Assembly: GCF_010634855.1 (NCBI RefSeq)
Contig: NZ_MWLQ01000047.1
Coordinates: 1-64,000, forward strand
Direction of reading: 5' to 3'
Source of the DNA: Microbacterium sp. B35-30
Lineage (GTDB): Bacteria; Actinomycetota; Actinomycetes; Actinomycetales; Microbacteriaceae
DNA: 64,000 nucleotides
Part shown: positions 35,487 to 44,186 of the stretch, one piece after another
How the letters are laid out: every line of letters starts with the position of its first letter
Position numbering within the stretch: the stretch's first letter is position 1
Position numbers and translations under genes: made by a program
Notes under the pieces: generated by a model
Databases searched by the model: none
Told to the model about the DNA's origin: nothing
Seen by the model: the letters and a program-made list of their open reading frames with translations, nothing else

Positions 35487-37270
35487 TCTCCCCCGCCTCG
35501 CACCTCTCCCCCGTGGCGCTCGCCCATGCCCAGCGCCACCTCGTCGCGAAGGCGATCGCCGAGTTCAGCCACGAGCGCCTGCTCGCCCCCGAGCCGGTCG
35601 TCGGCGGCTGGCGGCTGGTGGTGCCGCACGCCGCTGTCGAATACCGCTTCGCGGCGGTGCGCACCGAGCTCGAGCATTGGATCATCGACGAGGCCAGCCT
35701 GCACCGTCTCGTCGACGGGGCTCCCGCGGAGCTCGACGCGCAGGCGCTCATCCTCGAGCTGCAGCAGCTGCTCGGCCTCTCCGACCAGCTGCTGCCGATC
35801 TATCTCGAGGAGATCGCATCGACGCTCGCCGGCGCCGCGTTCAAGATCGCGCGCGGCGGACCATCCGCCGATGAGCTCACCGTGGCGGACTTCCAGACCA
35901 TCGAGTCCGCCATGACCGAGGGCCACCCCGGCTTCGTCGCCAACAACGGGCGCATCGGGTTCGGCGTGTCCGACCACGCCGCCTACGCCCCCGAGTCCGG
36001 CCGCCCGTTCCGGCTGGTGTGGCTCGCCGCCCGCCGGTCGCTCTCCCACCTCGCGCTCGGCGCCGGCCTCGACGAGACATCCCTCCTCTCCGAGGAGTTC
36101 TCGCCCTCCGAACGCGCCCGGTTCGCTGCGCGCCTCGAGGAGACCGGCGAGAACCCCGACGGCTACCACCTGCTCCCCGTGCACCCGTGGCAGTGGGAGA
36201 ACCGGATCTCGATCACGTTCGCTCCCGACATCGCCCGCCGGGATCTCGTCCTCATCGGGGAGAGCGACGACGAGTACCGCGCCCAGCAGTCGGTGCGCAC
36301 CATGTTCAACACCACCCACCCCGACCGCCACTATGTCAAGACCGCCCTCGCGGTGCAGAACATGGGCTTCCTCCGGGGCCTGTCGCCGGCCTACATGCGC
36401 GTCACACCCGCCATCAACGACTGGGTCGCCGACCTCGTCGCCGGCGACGCCACGCTCCGGGAGTCCGGCTTCCGCGTGCTGCGGGAGCGCGCGTCGATCG
36501 GCTACACCGGCGACGCGTACCACCGCACCCCGACGCCGTCGGCGCACCGCAAGATGCTCGCGGCGCTATGGCGCGAGAGCCCTATCCCGCTCATCGCCCC
36601 CGGCGAGCACCTCGCCACCATGGCCTCGCTGCTGCACCGCGACGCGTCCGGTCACTCCTTCGCCACCGCCCTCGTGCGGGCGTCGGGCATCCCGGCGGCG
36701 CAGTGGGTGCGGGCGTACCTGCGGGTCTACCTACGCCCGCTCGTGCACTGCCTGCTCGCCCACGACCTCGCGTTCATGCCGCACGGCGAGAACCTCATCC
36801 TCATCCTCGAGGGTCACGTGCCCACCGGGGTGTTCATGAAGGACATCGGCGAGGAGGTCGCACTGCTCGCCGATCGCGCCGTACCCGACGACGTCCGCCG
36901 CATCGTGTCACCCGTCGACGACGGGGAGGAGGCGCTCGCGATCTTCACCGACGTCTTCGACGGGGTCCTGCGCCACCTCGCCGGCATCCTGCACGTCGAC
37001 GGCACGCTGCCGGAGGCCGAGTTCTGGCGGATCGCCGCCGAGATCATCGACGAGCACGCGGGGCAGCATCCCGATCTCGATTCCCGCGTCGATCTGCGCG
37101 CCGACGTGTTCGCGCACTCCTGCCTGAACCGCCTGCAGCTGCGCAACACGCTGCAGATGGTGGACCTCGCCGACCAGTCCGCCTCGCTCATGTACGCCGG
37201 AACCCTGACGAACCCGATCGCGCGCTCGCGTTCGCCGATCGCGGCCCCGCGCGAGCTTCTGGAAGTCTGA
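35483..37270 (+). CDS. desD: NIS siderophore synthetase (IucA/IucC family)
   Basis: DesD condenses acylated hydroxycadaverine units with ATP to build the linear or cyclic siderophore. The 595-residue protein shows the family order: GHPGFVANNGRIGFG, LLPVHPWQWEN, SVRTMFNTTHPDRHYVKTAL, QNMGFLRGLSP and the C-terminal HGENLILILEGHVPTG with GVFMKDIG. Length fits the family. Only four bases separate it from the acylase gene. No transporter gene for the product is in this window. Confidence 0.94.
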   Translation: MISPASHLSPVALAHAQRHLVAKAIAEFSHERLLAPEPVVGGWRLVVPHAAVEYRFAAVRTELEHWIIDEASLHRLVDGAPAELDAQALILELQQLLGLSDQLLPIYLEEIASTLAGAAFKIARGGPSADELTVADFQTIESAMTEGHPGFVANNGRIGFGVSDHAAYAPESGRPFRLVWLAARRSLSHLALGAGLDETSLLSEEFSPSERARFAARLEETGENPDGYHLLPVHPWQWENRISITFAPDIARRDLVLIGESDDEYRAQQSVRTMFNTTHPDRHYVKTALAVQNMGFLRGLSPAYMRVTPAINDWVADLVAGDATLRESGFRVLRERASIGYTGDAYHRTPTPSAHRKMLAALWRESPIPLIAPGEHLATMASLLHRDASGHSFATALVRASGIPAAQWVRAYLRVYLRPLVHCLLAHDLAFMPHGENLILILEGHVPTGVFMKDIGEEVALLADRAVPDDVRRIVSPVDDGEEALAIFTDVFDGVLRHLAGILHVDGTLPEAEFWRIAAEIIDEHAGQHPDLDSRVDLRADVFAHSCLNRLQLRNTLQMVDLADQSASLMYAGTLTNPIARSRSPIAAPRELLEV

Positions 37271-37274
37271 CTCC

Positions 37275-39377
37275 ATGGCGGAGGTGTATCGCGACGACCT
37301 CGGCATCCCCCACATCCGCGCGACGGATGCCGGGGCTCTCGCCGAGGCGCAGGGCGAGGTCACGGCCCGCGACCGCGGCTGGCAGATCGAGATCGACCGG
37401 CTGCGCGCAGCCGGCCGGCTGTCGGAGCTGATCGGCGAAGCGGGACTCGCGTGGGACGTGTTCGCACGCCGCGCGCGGCTCGACGACACCGCGCGCAAGG
37501 CGCTGGCGGGGACGGATGCCGAGACCCGCGCCTTCGTGGCCCGCTACGCCGCAGGGGTTCGGCGCGGGATGACCGAGGCCGGTGGCGATGCCGCCGAGTT
37601 CCGCACGCTCGACGAGATCTTCGGCGGAGCGCGACCGCTCGAACCGTGGGCCGACCACGACCCGCTCGGCGTGCTCCACGTCGCGCATGCGCTGTTCTCC
37701 ACGTTCCCGCTGCTGCTGTGGCGGCAGCACGTCGCCGACACCCTGGGCGACGCGTGGGTCGACGTGTTCGCAGGGTACGGCGACGGCGGCGACGAGACAC
37801 AGCCCTCGTCGGGCAGCAACGCGTGGGCGCTGCACGGCTCGCGCACCGACAGCGGGATGCCGCTGCTCGCCGGTGACCCGCACCGCATCTTCGAGCTCCC
37901 CGGCGTCTACCAGCAGGTGCGGCTGGCGTGCGACGAGTTCGACGTCGTCGGGCTCGCGTTCCCTGGGGTGCCCGGCATCGCGCACTTCGGCCACACGGGC
38001 GACGCAGCCTGGGGCGTGACCAACGCCATCGCGCACGCGGTCGACGTCTTCCGCGAGCGCCTGCGGCCCGTGGCCGGCGGATACGAGGCGCTCGGCCCCG
38101 GCGGCTGGCGTCCCATCGACGTCGAACGCACCGTCGTGCGCGTGCGCGGCGGGCGCGGCGTCGAGGTCGAGGCGCTCGAGACCGAACGCGGCACCGTGGT
38201 GACCGACCTGCGCCCCGACGGCGGGGAACTGGTCGCGTGGAGCATCCGCATGCCGGCACGGGCGAATGCCGACCTCGGCGCCGGCGCGCTCCTGGGCCTG
38301 CTGCGCGCACGGACCGCGGACGACGTCGTCGCGGCGTTCTCGGGATGGGTCGATCCGGTCAACCGCGTGCTCGCCGCGGACCGCACCGGCATGGTGCTGT
38401 CGGCGACCGTCGGCACGACACCCGAACGCGCCCGCAGTGAGCGCCGGCTTCCCCTGGACGCCGCCACGACCCTCCCGGCCGCCGACCGGGGCGGGGCCTC
38501 GCACCGTGCCGTCGCCGACGTCGCCGTGGACGCGAACGAGCGTCCCTCGGACGCAGCGATCGACCTCGGCTGGGCATACCCGTCGCCGCACCGCGCCGAC
38601 CGCATCCGCGTCCTGCTCGACGATCAGCGCCCGAGCTCCGTCGACGGATTCCTCCCGATCTGGGGCGACACGGCCAGCGGATCCGTGGCAGCGCTGCTCG
38701 CCGTGCTGCCGTCGGATGCGCTGCCCCCGCGCGCGGCTGCGGCGCGCAATCGGCTCGCGGCGTGGGACGGGCGGATGGATGCCGCATCCGCCGTCGCCGG
38801 CACGTTCGCCGCTTGGCGGGCCGCCCTCGTACGGCGAGTGGCCGCGCACCCCGCGCTGCGGGCACTGCACAGGCCCCACGGATTCGGTGCGGTGTTCGAC
38901 CCGTGGCTCGGCGTCACCGGCCAGGTCGCCGCGGCGCTCGCACGGCTCCTGGAACATCCTGCCCTGCGCGACGACGCCCCCGTCCTGGTCGCCGCGGCGC
39001 TCGACGACGCCGCCGACGCGGGGAGCTGGGGGACGACGCATCGCCTGCTCCCGCTGCATGTCCTCGCGGAGGTGCCCGGCGGCGCGGATCCCGGCGCCGG
39101 GCTCGACGTTCCGCTGTCGGGAGACGGCGACACGGTGCGCTGCGCGGGTTCGACCCCAGGGGTCACCGACCGGGCGTGGCGGGGGTCCGTCGCACGGTGG
39201 GCGTGGGACCTTGCCGACCGCGAGAACAGCCTGTGGTCCGTGCCATTCGGCGCGGCAGGCGACCCCGCGTCCCCGCACTTCGCCGACCAACTGGCGGCCT
39301 GGACGGACGTCCGTCCCGTCCGCGTCCTCACCGACTGGACGCGCCTGCGCGCCGACACCCCGACCGGAGCAGCATGA
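37275..39377 (+). CDS. penicillin-acylase-family Ntn hydrolase in the siderophore operon
   Basis: The 700-residue protein is a penicillin G/acyl-homoserine-lactone acylase-type Ntn hydrolase. It starts VYRDDLGIPHIRA, and the nucleophile is Ser181 in SSGSNAWALHGSR, where self-cleavage would release a 180-residue alpha and 520-residue beta chain. GDPHRIFELPGVYQQV and AWGVTNAIAHAVD follow as usual. Unlike secreted relatives it has no signal peptide, so it should act in the cytoplasm. It lies four bases after desD and overlaps the last acyltransferase gene, hence iron-regulated. It may deacylate an acylated siderophore intermediate (compare periplasmic PvdQ) or a xenosiderophore; this is inference. 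Confidence 0.85.
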   Translation: MAEVYRDDLGIPHIRATDAGALAEAQGEVTARDRGWQIEIDRLRAAGRLSELIGEAGLAWDVFARRARLDDTARKALAGTDAETRAFVARYAAGVRRGMTEAGGDAAEFRTLDEIFGGARPLEPWADHDPLGVLHVAHALFSTFPLLLWRQHVADTLGDAWVDVFAGYGDGGDETQPSSGSNAWALHGSRTDSGMPLLAGDPHRIFELPGVYQQVRLACDEFDVVGLAFPGVPGIAHFGHTGDAAWGVTNAIAHAVDVFRERLRPVAGGYEALGPGGWRPIDVERTVVRVRGGRGVEVEALETERGTVVTDLRPDGGELVAWSIRMPARANADLGAGALLGLLRARTADDVVAAFSGWVDPVNRVLAADRTGMVLSATVGTTPERARSERRLPLDAATTLPAADRGGASHRAVADVAVDANERPSDAAIDLGWAYPSPHRADRIRVLLDDQRPSSVDGFLPIWGDTASGSVAALLAVLPSDALPPRAAAARNRLAAWDGRMDAASAVAGTFAAWRAALVRRVAAHPALRALHRPHGFGAVFDPWLGVTGQVAAALARLLEHPALRDDAPVLVAAALDDAADAGSWGTTHRLLPLHVLAEVPGGADPGAGLDVPLSGDGDTVRCAGSTPGVTDRAWRGSVARWAWDLADRENSLWSVPFGAAGDPASPHFADQLAAWTDVRPVRVLTDWTRLRADTPTGAA

Positions 39378-39979
39378 CGACGACCGCCACCCCACGCCTC
39401 GCGACCGGCGCCGCCGGCTCCCTCGTGCACGCCGCCGACGTTCCCGGGCTCGGCCGACTCGAGGTGTCGGCGCTCGATCCCGTCGCCGAGCTCGAGGTCA
39501 TCCATCGCTGGGTGACCGCTCCCTCGGCCCGCTTCTGGGGGCTCGGCGACCTGACGCCCGAAGAGCTCCGCGACCTGTACACCTACGTCGACGGATTGAC
39601 GACCCACCACGCGTTCCTGATCCGCCGCGACGCCCTCCCGATCGTGCTCCTGCAGACCTACGAGCCCGAGCACGACCCGGTCGGCGAGGTGTATCAGGTG
39701 CAATCCGGCGATGTCGGCATCCACTTCCTCCTCGGCGACCGTGGCGCGCCCGCGCCTCGGTTCACCACTCGCGTCGCCCACGCGATCGCCGGCTTCCTGT
39801 TCTCGCAGCCGGGCGCGGAGCGGATCGTGATCGAGCCCGACGTCGACAACGACCGCGCCCTCGCCCGCGCGGGCCTCTTCGGATTCACTCTCGGACCGCG
39901 CGTCGAACTGCCGGGCAAGTCCGGGCGACTCGCGTTCCTCACGCGCGACGAGTGGGAGAACTCGCCGCAGCCCATGTGA
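39374..39979 (+). CDS. second IucB-like GNAT acyltransferase
   Basis: The 201-residue protein belongs to the same siderophore acyltransferase family as DesC: HRWVTAPSARFWGLGDL parallels RWLADPHAAFWQMGG, and VQSGDVGIHFLLGDRG and IVIEPDVDNDRALAR match the CoA-binding half. It is last in the des operon and overlaps the acylase by ATGA. A second acyltransferase suggests that the product carries two kinds of acyl group or that one enzyme modifies the finished molecule. Confidence 0.85.
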   Translation: MTTTATPRLATGAAGSLVHAADVPGLGRLEVSALDPVAELEVIHRWVTAPSARFWGLGDLTPEELRDLYTYVDGLTTHHAFLIRRDALPIVLLQTYEPEHDPVGEVYQVQSGDVGIHFLLGDRGAPAPRFTTRVAHAIAGFLFSQPGAERIVIEPDVDNDRALARAGLFGFTLGPRVELPGKSGRLAFLTRDEWENSPQPM

Positions 39980-40059
39980 GGTCCGGGTTCCTGGACATCG
40001 CAGCCGACGCGCGCCCCGGCGCACTGAGAGAGAGGCGCCGAAGGTGGGCGCACCGCGAC

Positions 40060-40770
40060 TCACTGACCGGTGGGTGGGGCGCCCTCTGCGGCTGCAGCGA
40101 TGGTGTCGGCGACGACTCCGGCCTGCGTCACGTAGAGTGCGTGGCTGGCAGAGACGTTCGTGATCTTCGCGCCCGCCCGCGTGGCCATGTGCTGCAGCAT
40201 CGCCTGGTCGAACGACTTGTCCTCCGTGGCGATGACAGCCCATGTGGGCTTCTCGCGCCACGCCGCGTTCTTCACGGGCGTGGCGAAGACCGACATGTTG
40301 ATCGGCACCTGCGCGTCCCGCAGGAACGCGGCGTCGGCGTCACTCGCGTCGTGGGCGAAGCCGGCCTTGAACTTCTCCGAATTGAGGAAGCCGTACCCGT
40401 CGTCGACGACATCGATGACGAACTCCGGCGTCTCGGCGAAACCCTCGTACTGCTGCCCGGTGGTCTCGCCCGCATCAGGTGCCAGCGCCGAGACGTAGAC
40501 CAGTCCCGCGACGTTGGGGTGGACGCCCGCCTCGGTGATCACTGTGCCGCCCCAGGAGTGGCCGACGAGGATCGCAGGGCCGTCCTGTCGATCGAGGACC
40601 CGCGTGGTCGCGGCGACGTCATCCTCGAGCGAGGTGAGTGGGTTCTGGACAATGGTGACCTTGAAGCCCCGAGACGTCAGGTTGTCGTAGACGCCACGCC
40701 AGCCCGAGCCATCGGCGAAGGCGCCGTGCACCAGCACAACGTTCTTGATCTGCTGATCGGAGGTGCTCAT
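40060..40770 (-). CDS. alpha/beta hydrolase
   Basis: This 236-residue hydrolase is a paralogue of the one at 4808: VVLVHGAFADGSGW at the start, nucleophile elbow VGHSWGG, and final catalytic His in SASHALYV. AGAAAGGAAGAG precedes the ATG at 40770; the longer frame to 40872 runs through the divergent promoter region and is rejected. It is divergent from a GntR regulator whose candidate operator sites lie between them, so that regulator probably controls it. The substrate is not known. Confidence 0.87.
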   Translation of the reverse strand: MSTSDQQIKNVVLVHGAFADGSGWRGVYDNLTSRGFKVTIVQNPLTSLEDDVAATTRVLDRQDGPAILVGHSWGGTVITEAGVHPNVAGLVYVSALAPDAGETTGQQYEGFAETPEFVIDVVDDGYGFLNSEKFKAGFAHDASDADAAFLRDAQVPINMSVFATPVKNAAWREKPTWAVIATEDKSFDQAMLQHMATRAGAKITNVSASHALYVTQAGVVADTIAAAAEGAPPTGQ

Positions 40771-40841
40771 TTTCTCTTCCTTTCTGTCTCTCGTCCGGTG
40801 TCTCCGGAGCGAGCACTCGTCAGTCGGCGGAGCCAACACGA

Positions 40842-40978
40842 GCAATATATTGCATGTTGCATTCAGCAACAAGGATGCTCGGGTCTATATTCCGGGGGTG
40901 TCGGTTACCCAGAGTCGGCCCCCACCCTGACTCGTCCAGACTTGACGGATGCCGGGATTCTGTGTGCAATACATCGCA
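40842..40978. promoter_or_regulatory. GntR operators and leaderless GntR promoter
   Basis: GCAATATATTGC (40842-40853) is a perfect 12-bp palindrome; TGCAATACATCGCA (40965-40978) is a diverged version with the same outer half-sites. The second overlaps the -10 (TGCAAT, 40965-40970) of a promoter with TTGACG at 40942-40947 and a 17-base spacer. The start site would fall at the GntR ATG (40978), so that message is probably leaderless and self-repressed. Confidence 0.6.
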
Positions 40979-41634
40979 TGCCGATCCCGCAGAATCACCT
41001 ACCAGTCGGCCGCTCGCTCCTCCGCGATGACGTCTATGTGCGCCTGCGTGACGCGATCGTCGACGGCACGTTCGCGCCCGGTGAGAGCCTCCGGGACGGC
41101 GAGCTCGCGGAATGGCTCGGCGTGAGTCGGACGCCGGTACGCGAAGCGCTTCTGCGGCTCGCTGCGAGCGGGCTGATCGTGGCCCGGCCGGGACGCTCGA
41201 CGGTCGTGGCGGAGATGGAAGAGGGCACCGTGCGACACGCACGTGACGTCGTCGCCGCGATGCACGAACTCGCCGCACGTCTGGCAGTACCTGACCTGGC
41301 CTCCTCGGTCGTCGAAGAGATGCGCGAGGCCAACGAAAGGTTCTCAGCGGCCGTGGAGTCCGGCGATGCCATCGCCGCTGTCGCAGCCGACGATGACTTC
41401 CACGGAGCGCTCGTCCGCGCGTCCGGCAATCCCTCTCTCGCAGCTGTGCTCGAACAGTTCGAGCCCGTCGTGCGGCGGGCTGAGTTCCTGCGCTTCGTGT
41501 CGATCGACCGATTCACCTCGCGCGAACGCCACGCCGCATTGATCGCGATGTGCCAAGCCGCGGATGCCGAGGGCGCGGCCGAGCTCGCGTTCCAGACGTG
41601 GCACAGTCTTCCCGTCGCTGAACCACACCCTTAG
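40978..41634 (+). CDS. GntR-family (FadR/FCD) transcriptional regulator
   Basis: The 218-residue repressor has the GntR winged helix (VYVRLRDAIVDGTFAPGESL, ELAEWLGVSRTPVREALLRL) and an all-helical FCD ligand domain with DFHGALVRASGNP and ERHAALIAM. The ligand His/Asp metal residues appear conserved. It has no ribosome binding site; the promoter spacing suggests leaderless translation from the ATG at 40978. It is divergent from an alpha/beta hydrolase gene, its likely target together with itself. A fusion frame reaching back to 38266 is an artefact. Confidence 0.9.
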   Translation: MPIPQNHLPVGRSLLRDDVYVRLRDAIVDGTFAPGESLRDGELAEWLGVSRTPVREALLRLAASGLIVARPGRSTVVAEMEEGTVRHARDVVAAMHELAARLAVPDLASSVVEEMREANERFSAAVESGDAIAAVAADDDFHGALVRASGNPSLAAVLEQFEPVVRRAEFLRFVSIDRFTSRERHAALIAMCQAADAEGAAELAFQTWHSLPVAEPHP

Positions 41635-41784
41635 GCGCGAAACGGACTACCCGGGATCGGCGGACTCGACGCGAACTCGGGTCGTACGTGGGTGTAGCGG
41701 CCCCGCTGGGAACGGTGCTCCGAAACCCCGCAAGGCCGGCGGCGTAGCGGCGAGCCCGATCTGAGACCTGGTTCCGCCATGCCT

Positions 41785-42627
41785 TCAGATCAGGACGCTT
41801 CCGGTAAGGATGACGTCGGCGTGCCCACCGACCCAGACCTGCTCGTTTTCGCTGGTGATGTGCACTCGGCCTTGTCGCCCCATCGCAGTTCCTTGAGCAG
41901 CGACGAAGGGAGCAGTCAAACGCCCACTGGCGATCAGCCACTCCGCCGCCGCAGCGTTGAGGCTACCGGTCACGGGATCTTCTCTAAGAGGCTCTTCGCC
42001 CTCGGTGAAGAACGCGCGCACCTCCACGGCGACGTCCGAGCTCCTTCGGTGCAGCCCCAGAACACCGATGTCCCAGCGGCCTGGGTGGTGGGACGCATCA
42101 GGTCGGAGACCGAGCACGGTGTCCGCGCCATCCAGCAAGAGGCCGACCCAGCCAGGACCGTTGTCCAGCCACTCGGCGTCGAGGACCTGACTGCCATCAA
42201 TGCCGAGGATGCTGGTGAGCGTCTTGAGCAGCTCGTCATCGACGGGACCAGAGCGCGTACGAGGAGGTGCAGTGAAGGTGAGCATGCTTCCATCGATCCG
42301 GACTGGTACGAGGCCTGCGTCGCATTCCTGCACGACGACCGTGGGATCCGCCGGCATGCCGCCCGCGTCGAGCCAAGCGCGTGCCGTACCCAGGGTCGGG
42401 TGGCCGGCGAACGGGATCTCGGTGTTCAGGCTGAAGATGCGAACGCGATAGTCCGCGCCCGCGTTCGTCGGGGGAAGCACGAAGGTGCACTCGGACAAGT
42501 TCGTCCACACGGAGAACTGCCGCATGGTCTCGTCGTCGAGGCCGTCTGCCTCGAGCACCACCGCGACAGGGTTGCCGCGCGTCGGGCCTTGTCCGAATAC
42601 ATCCACCTGGCGGAAGCCGCGATTCAC
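41785..42627 (-). CDS. PhzF-family isomerase-like protein
   Basis: The 280-residue protein has the two-lobed PhzF/diaminopimelate-epimerase fold. Visible features are VDVFGQGPTRGNPVAVV at the start, the catalytic Glu46 in NLSECTFV, FAGHPTLGTA, and the C-terminal EDPVTGSLNAA. PhzF itself isomerises a phenazine precursor, but most homologues have unknown substrates. It is 31 bases downstream of the XRE-cupin regulator gene on the same strand and probably co-transcribed with it. Confidence 0.88.
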   Translation of the reverse strand: MNRGFRQVDVFGQGPTRGNPVAVVLEADGLDDETMRQFSVWTNLSECTFVLPPTNAGADYRVRIFSLNTEIPFAGHPTLGTARAWLDAGGMPADPTVVVQECDAGLVPVRIDGSMLTFTAPPRTRSGPVDDELLKTLTSILGIDGSQVLDAEWLDNGPGWVGLLLDGADTVLGLRPDASHHPGRWDIGVLGLHRRSSDVAVEVRAFFTEGEEPLREDPVTGSLNAAAAEWLIASGRLTAPFVAAQGTAMGRQGRVHITSENEQVWVGGHADVILTGSVLI

Positions 42628-42658
42628 GGGAGCGCTCGCCTCTCTTTTCCGGCTGGTC

Positions 42659-43222
42659 TCAACTCACGACCACACGTATGAATCGCGCCCGAGCATTTTC
42701 TTCGTTGATGTACGCGTATTGCTGGGCGGTGGGGAAGGCGAGATGGTCGCCGGTCTGCAGAGTGACGCCGCCATCTTCCTTCTGAATGAGGATGGAGCCT
42801 TCGGAGACGAGGATCATCTCGGACCACCCCACAGGGTCGGGCTCGGCATCGTAGCGGTCGCCGGGTTCGAGCGTCCACGCCCAGAGCTGCGCATCTTTCG
42901 CGGCGTGAACGGAAGCGAGCAGCACGGCCTCGCTGCCCGGCACATTCCCTTGCCAGGCGACTTCCCTGACGTCCGTATGCGGTGCGGCCGGCGCTGCAAC
43001 GAGGTCGACGAAGGTGACACCCAGTGCATCCGCGAGGTGATCGAGTCCGGTCAAGCTGATGTTCGCCTCCCCTGCCTCGAGCTTGACGATGGTGCGGCGA
43101 CTGATGCCCGAACGATCTGCAAGCGCGACCTGACTGAGTTCCGCAGCCACACGAAATCTGCGTACGTTAGCGCTGACGTGCGCGAGAACCGCGGACGTTC
43201 CTTCGATTTGCATGTGCATCAT
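42659..43222 (-). CDS. XRE-family helix-turn-helix regulator with cupin sensor domain
   Basis: The protein of about 187 residues joins an HTH_3 domain (VSANVRRFRVAAELSQVALA, GISRRTIVKLEAGEANIS) to a C-terminal cupin (WAWTLEPGDRYDAEP, ILVSEGSILIQ, TGDHLAFP). Such regulators bind small ligands such as amino acids or polyamines and often repress a divergent exporter. Three ATGs lie close together (43222, 43219, 43213) with no ribosome site; TATGGT is 5 bases upstream of the first, suggesting a leaderless mRNA. It is divergent from the EamA transporter with a near-perfect palindrome between. Confidence 0.85.
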   Translation of the reverse strand: MMHMQIEGTSAVLAHVSANVRRFRVAAELSQVALADRSGISRRTIVKLEAGEANISLTGLDHLADALGVTFVDLVAAPAAPHTDVREVAWQGNVPGSEAVLLASVHAAKDAQLWAWTLEPGDRYDAEPDPVGWSEMILVSEGSILIQKEDGGVTLQTGDHLAFPTAQQYAYINEENARARFIRVVVS

Positions 43223-43234
43223 TCTGCACCATAG

Positions 43235-43256
43235 AGTGTGCAGCATGTTGCACACT
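43235..43256. promoter_or_regulatory. 22-bp palindromic operator between regulator and exporter
   Basis: AGTGTGCA (43235-43242) and TGCACACT (43249-43256) are exact inverted repeats around a CATG centre with a single mismatched pair inside. It sits within 15 bases of the regulator start and 20 of the exporter start, ideal for the XRE-cupin protein to repress both genes. Confidence 0.72.
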
Positions 43257-43271
43257 GGCAGGAGGGTCTCG

Positions 43272-44186
43272 TTGTCTCGGCAAGAGGTCGCCCTTATCGC
43301 CATTACGGCAGTGTGGGGCGCGACGTTCCTGATCGTGCACATCGCGGTCCAGTACAGCGGGCCATGGTTCTTCGTCGGCATGCGGTTTCTTACTGCTGGA
43401 GTGATCACCGCGGTGGTCTTCGCAAAGGTCCTTTCGGGACTGACGTGGAAGGAGATCTGGGCTGGGTGTGCGATCGGGCTGATGATCTACCTCGGGTACG
43501 GCTTGCAGACCGTTGGGCTGCAGACCATCAACAGCAGCACCTCGGCGTTCATCACATCCCTCTACGTTCCGTTGGTTCCGGTGCTGCAGTGGATCGTGTT
43601 CCGAAAGCCCCCAGGGCTTCTCACCTGGCTCGGCGTGGCACTCGCCTTCACCGGCCTCCTGCTTCTCGCTGACCCCGGCAACGTCGGCTTCAGCTTCGGG
43701 GCGGGCGAGATCGCGACGCTGGCCAGCACCCTTCCGATCGCAGCTGAAATCATCCTCATCGGCTTCTTCGCCGGCAAGGTGCACCTCGGTCGGGTCACCG
43801 TTGTGCAGCTGCTCGTGGCCGGACTACTCGGCTTCGCCACCATGCCCGTCGTCGGCGAGCAGGCTCCCGAGTTCTCGTGGGGGTGGCTGGCAGCGGCGGT
43901 CGCTCTCGGCGCGGCGAGCTGTCTCATCCAGATCACGATGAACTGGGCCCAGCGATCAGTCTCACCGACGCGCGCCACGATCATCTACGCGGGCGAACCG
44001 GTGTGGGCCGCGATCATCGGCCGCATCGCCGGCGACAGGCTTCCCCCCGTCGCGATCGCCGGGGCGGTCCTCATCGTCGCCGGCGCCGTCGTCAGCGAAC
44101 TCAAGCCGCGCGAACGCACCGAACCCGACGAGTCTGCAGACGGGCCCCTCCCTGACCCCCTCCCGAGCGAACGGACCAACGCATGA
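43272..44186 (+). CDS. EamA/DMT-family exporter
   Basis: The 304-residue protein is a ten-helix drug/metabolite transporter with two EamA repeats: AITAVWGATFLIVHIAV at the start and the second repeat from about residue 150. QTINSSTSAFITSLYVPLVPV and TRATIIYAGEPVWAAIIGR are the typical inner-helix motifs. I choose the TTG at 43272 because GGAGGG lies 5 bases before it; an ATG at 43245 is possible but sits in the operator. Divergent XRE-cupin control and PhzF suggest export of an amino-acid-like metabolite. Confidence 0.88.
   Translation: MSRQEVALIAITAVWGATFLIVHIAVQYSGPWFFVGMRFLTAGVITAVVFAKVLSGLTWKEIWAGCAIGLMIYLGYGLQTVGLQTINSSTSAFITSLYVPLVPVLQWIVFRKPPGLLTWLGVALAFTGLLLLADPGNVGFSFGAGEIATLASTLPIAAEIILIGFFAGKVHLGRVTVVQLLVAGLLGFATMPVVGEQAPEFSWGWLAAAVALGAASCLIQITMNWAQRSVSPTRATIIYAGEPVWAAIIGRIAGDRLPPVAIAGAVLIVAGAVVSELKPRERTEPDESADGPLPDPLPSERTNA

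Noticed and set aside
37188..39395. Minus-strand open frame of 735 codons opposite the acylase gene
   Set aside because: It is a shadow of a high-GC gene; composition is His/Arg/Gly-rich and no domain is visible.
38266..41634. Apparent 1122-codon fusion ending in the GntR regulator
   Set aside because: The first 900 codons are out of frame with the acylase and acyltransferase genes; only the part from 40978 has GntR motifs.
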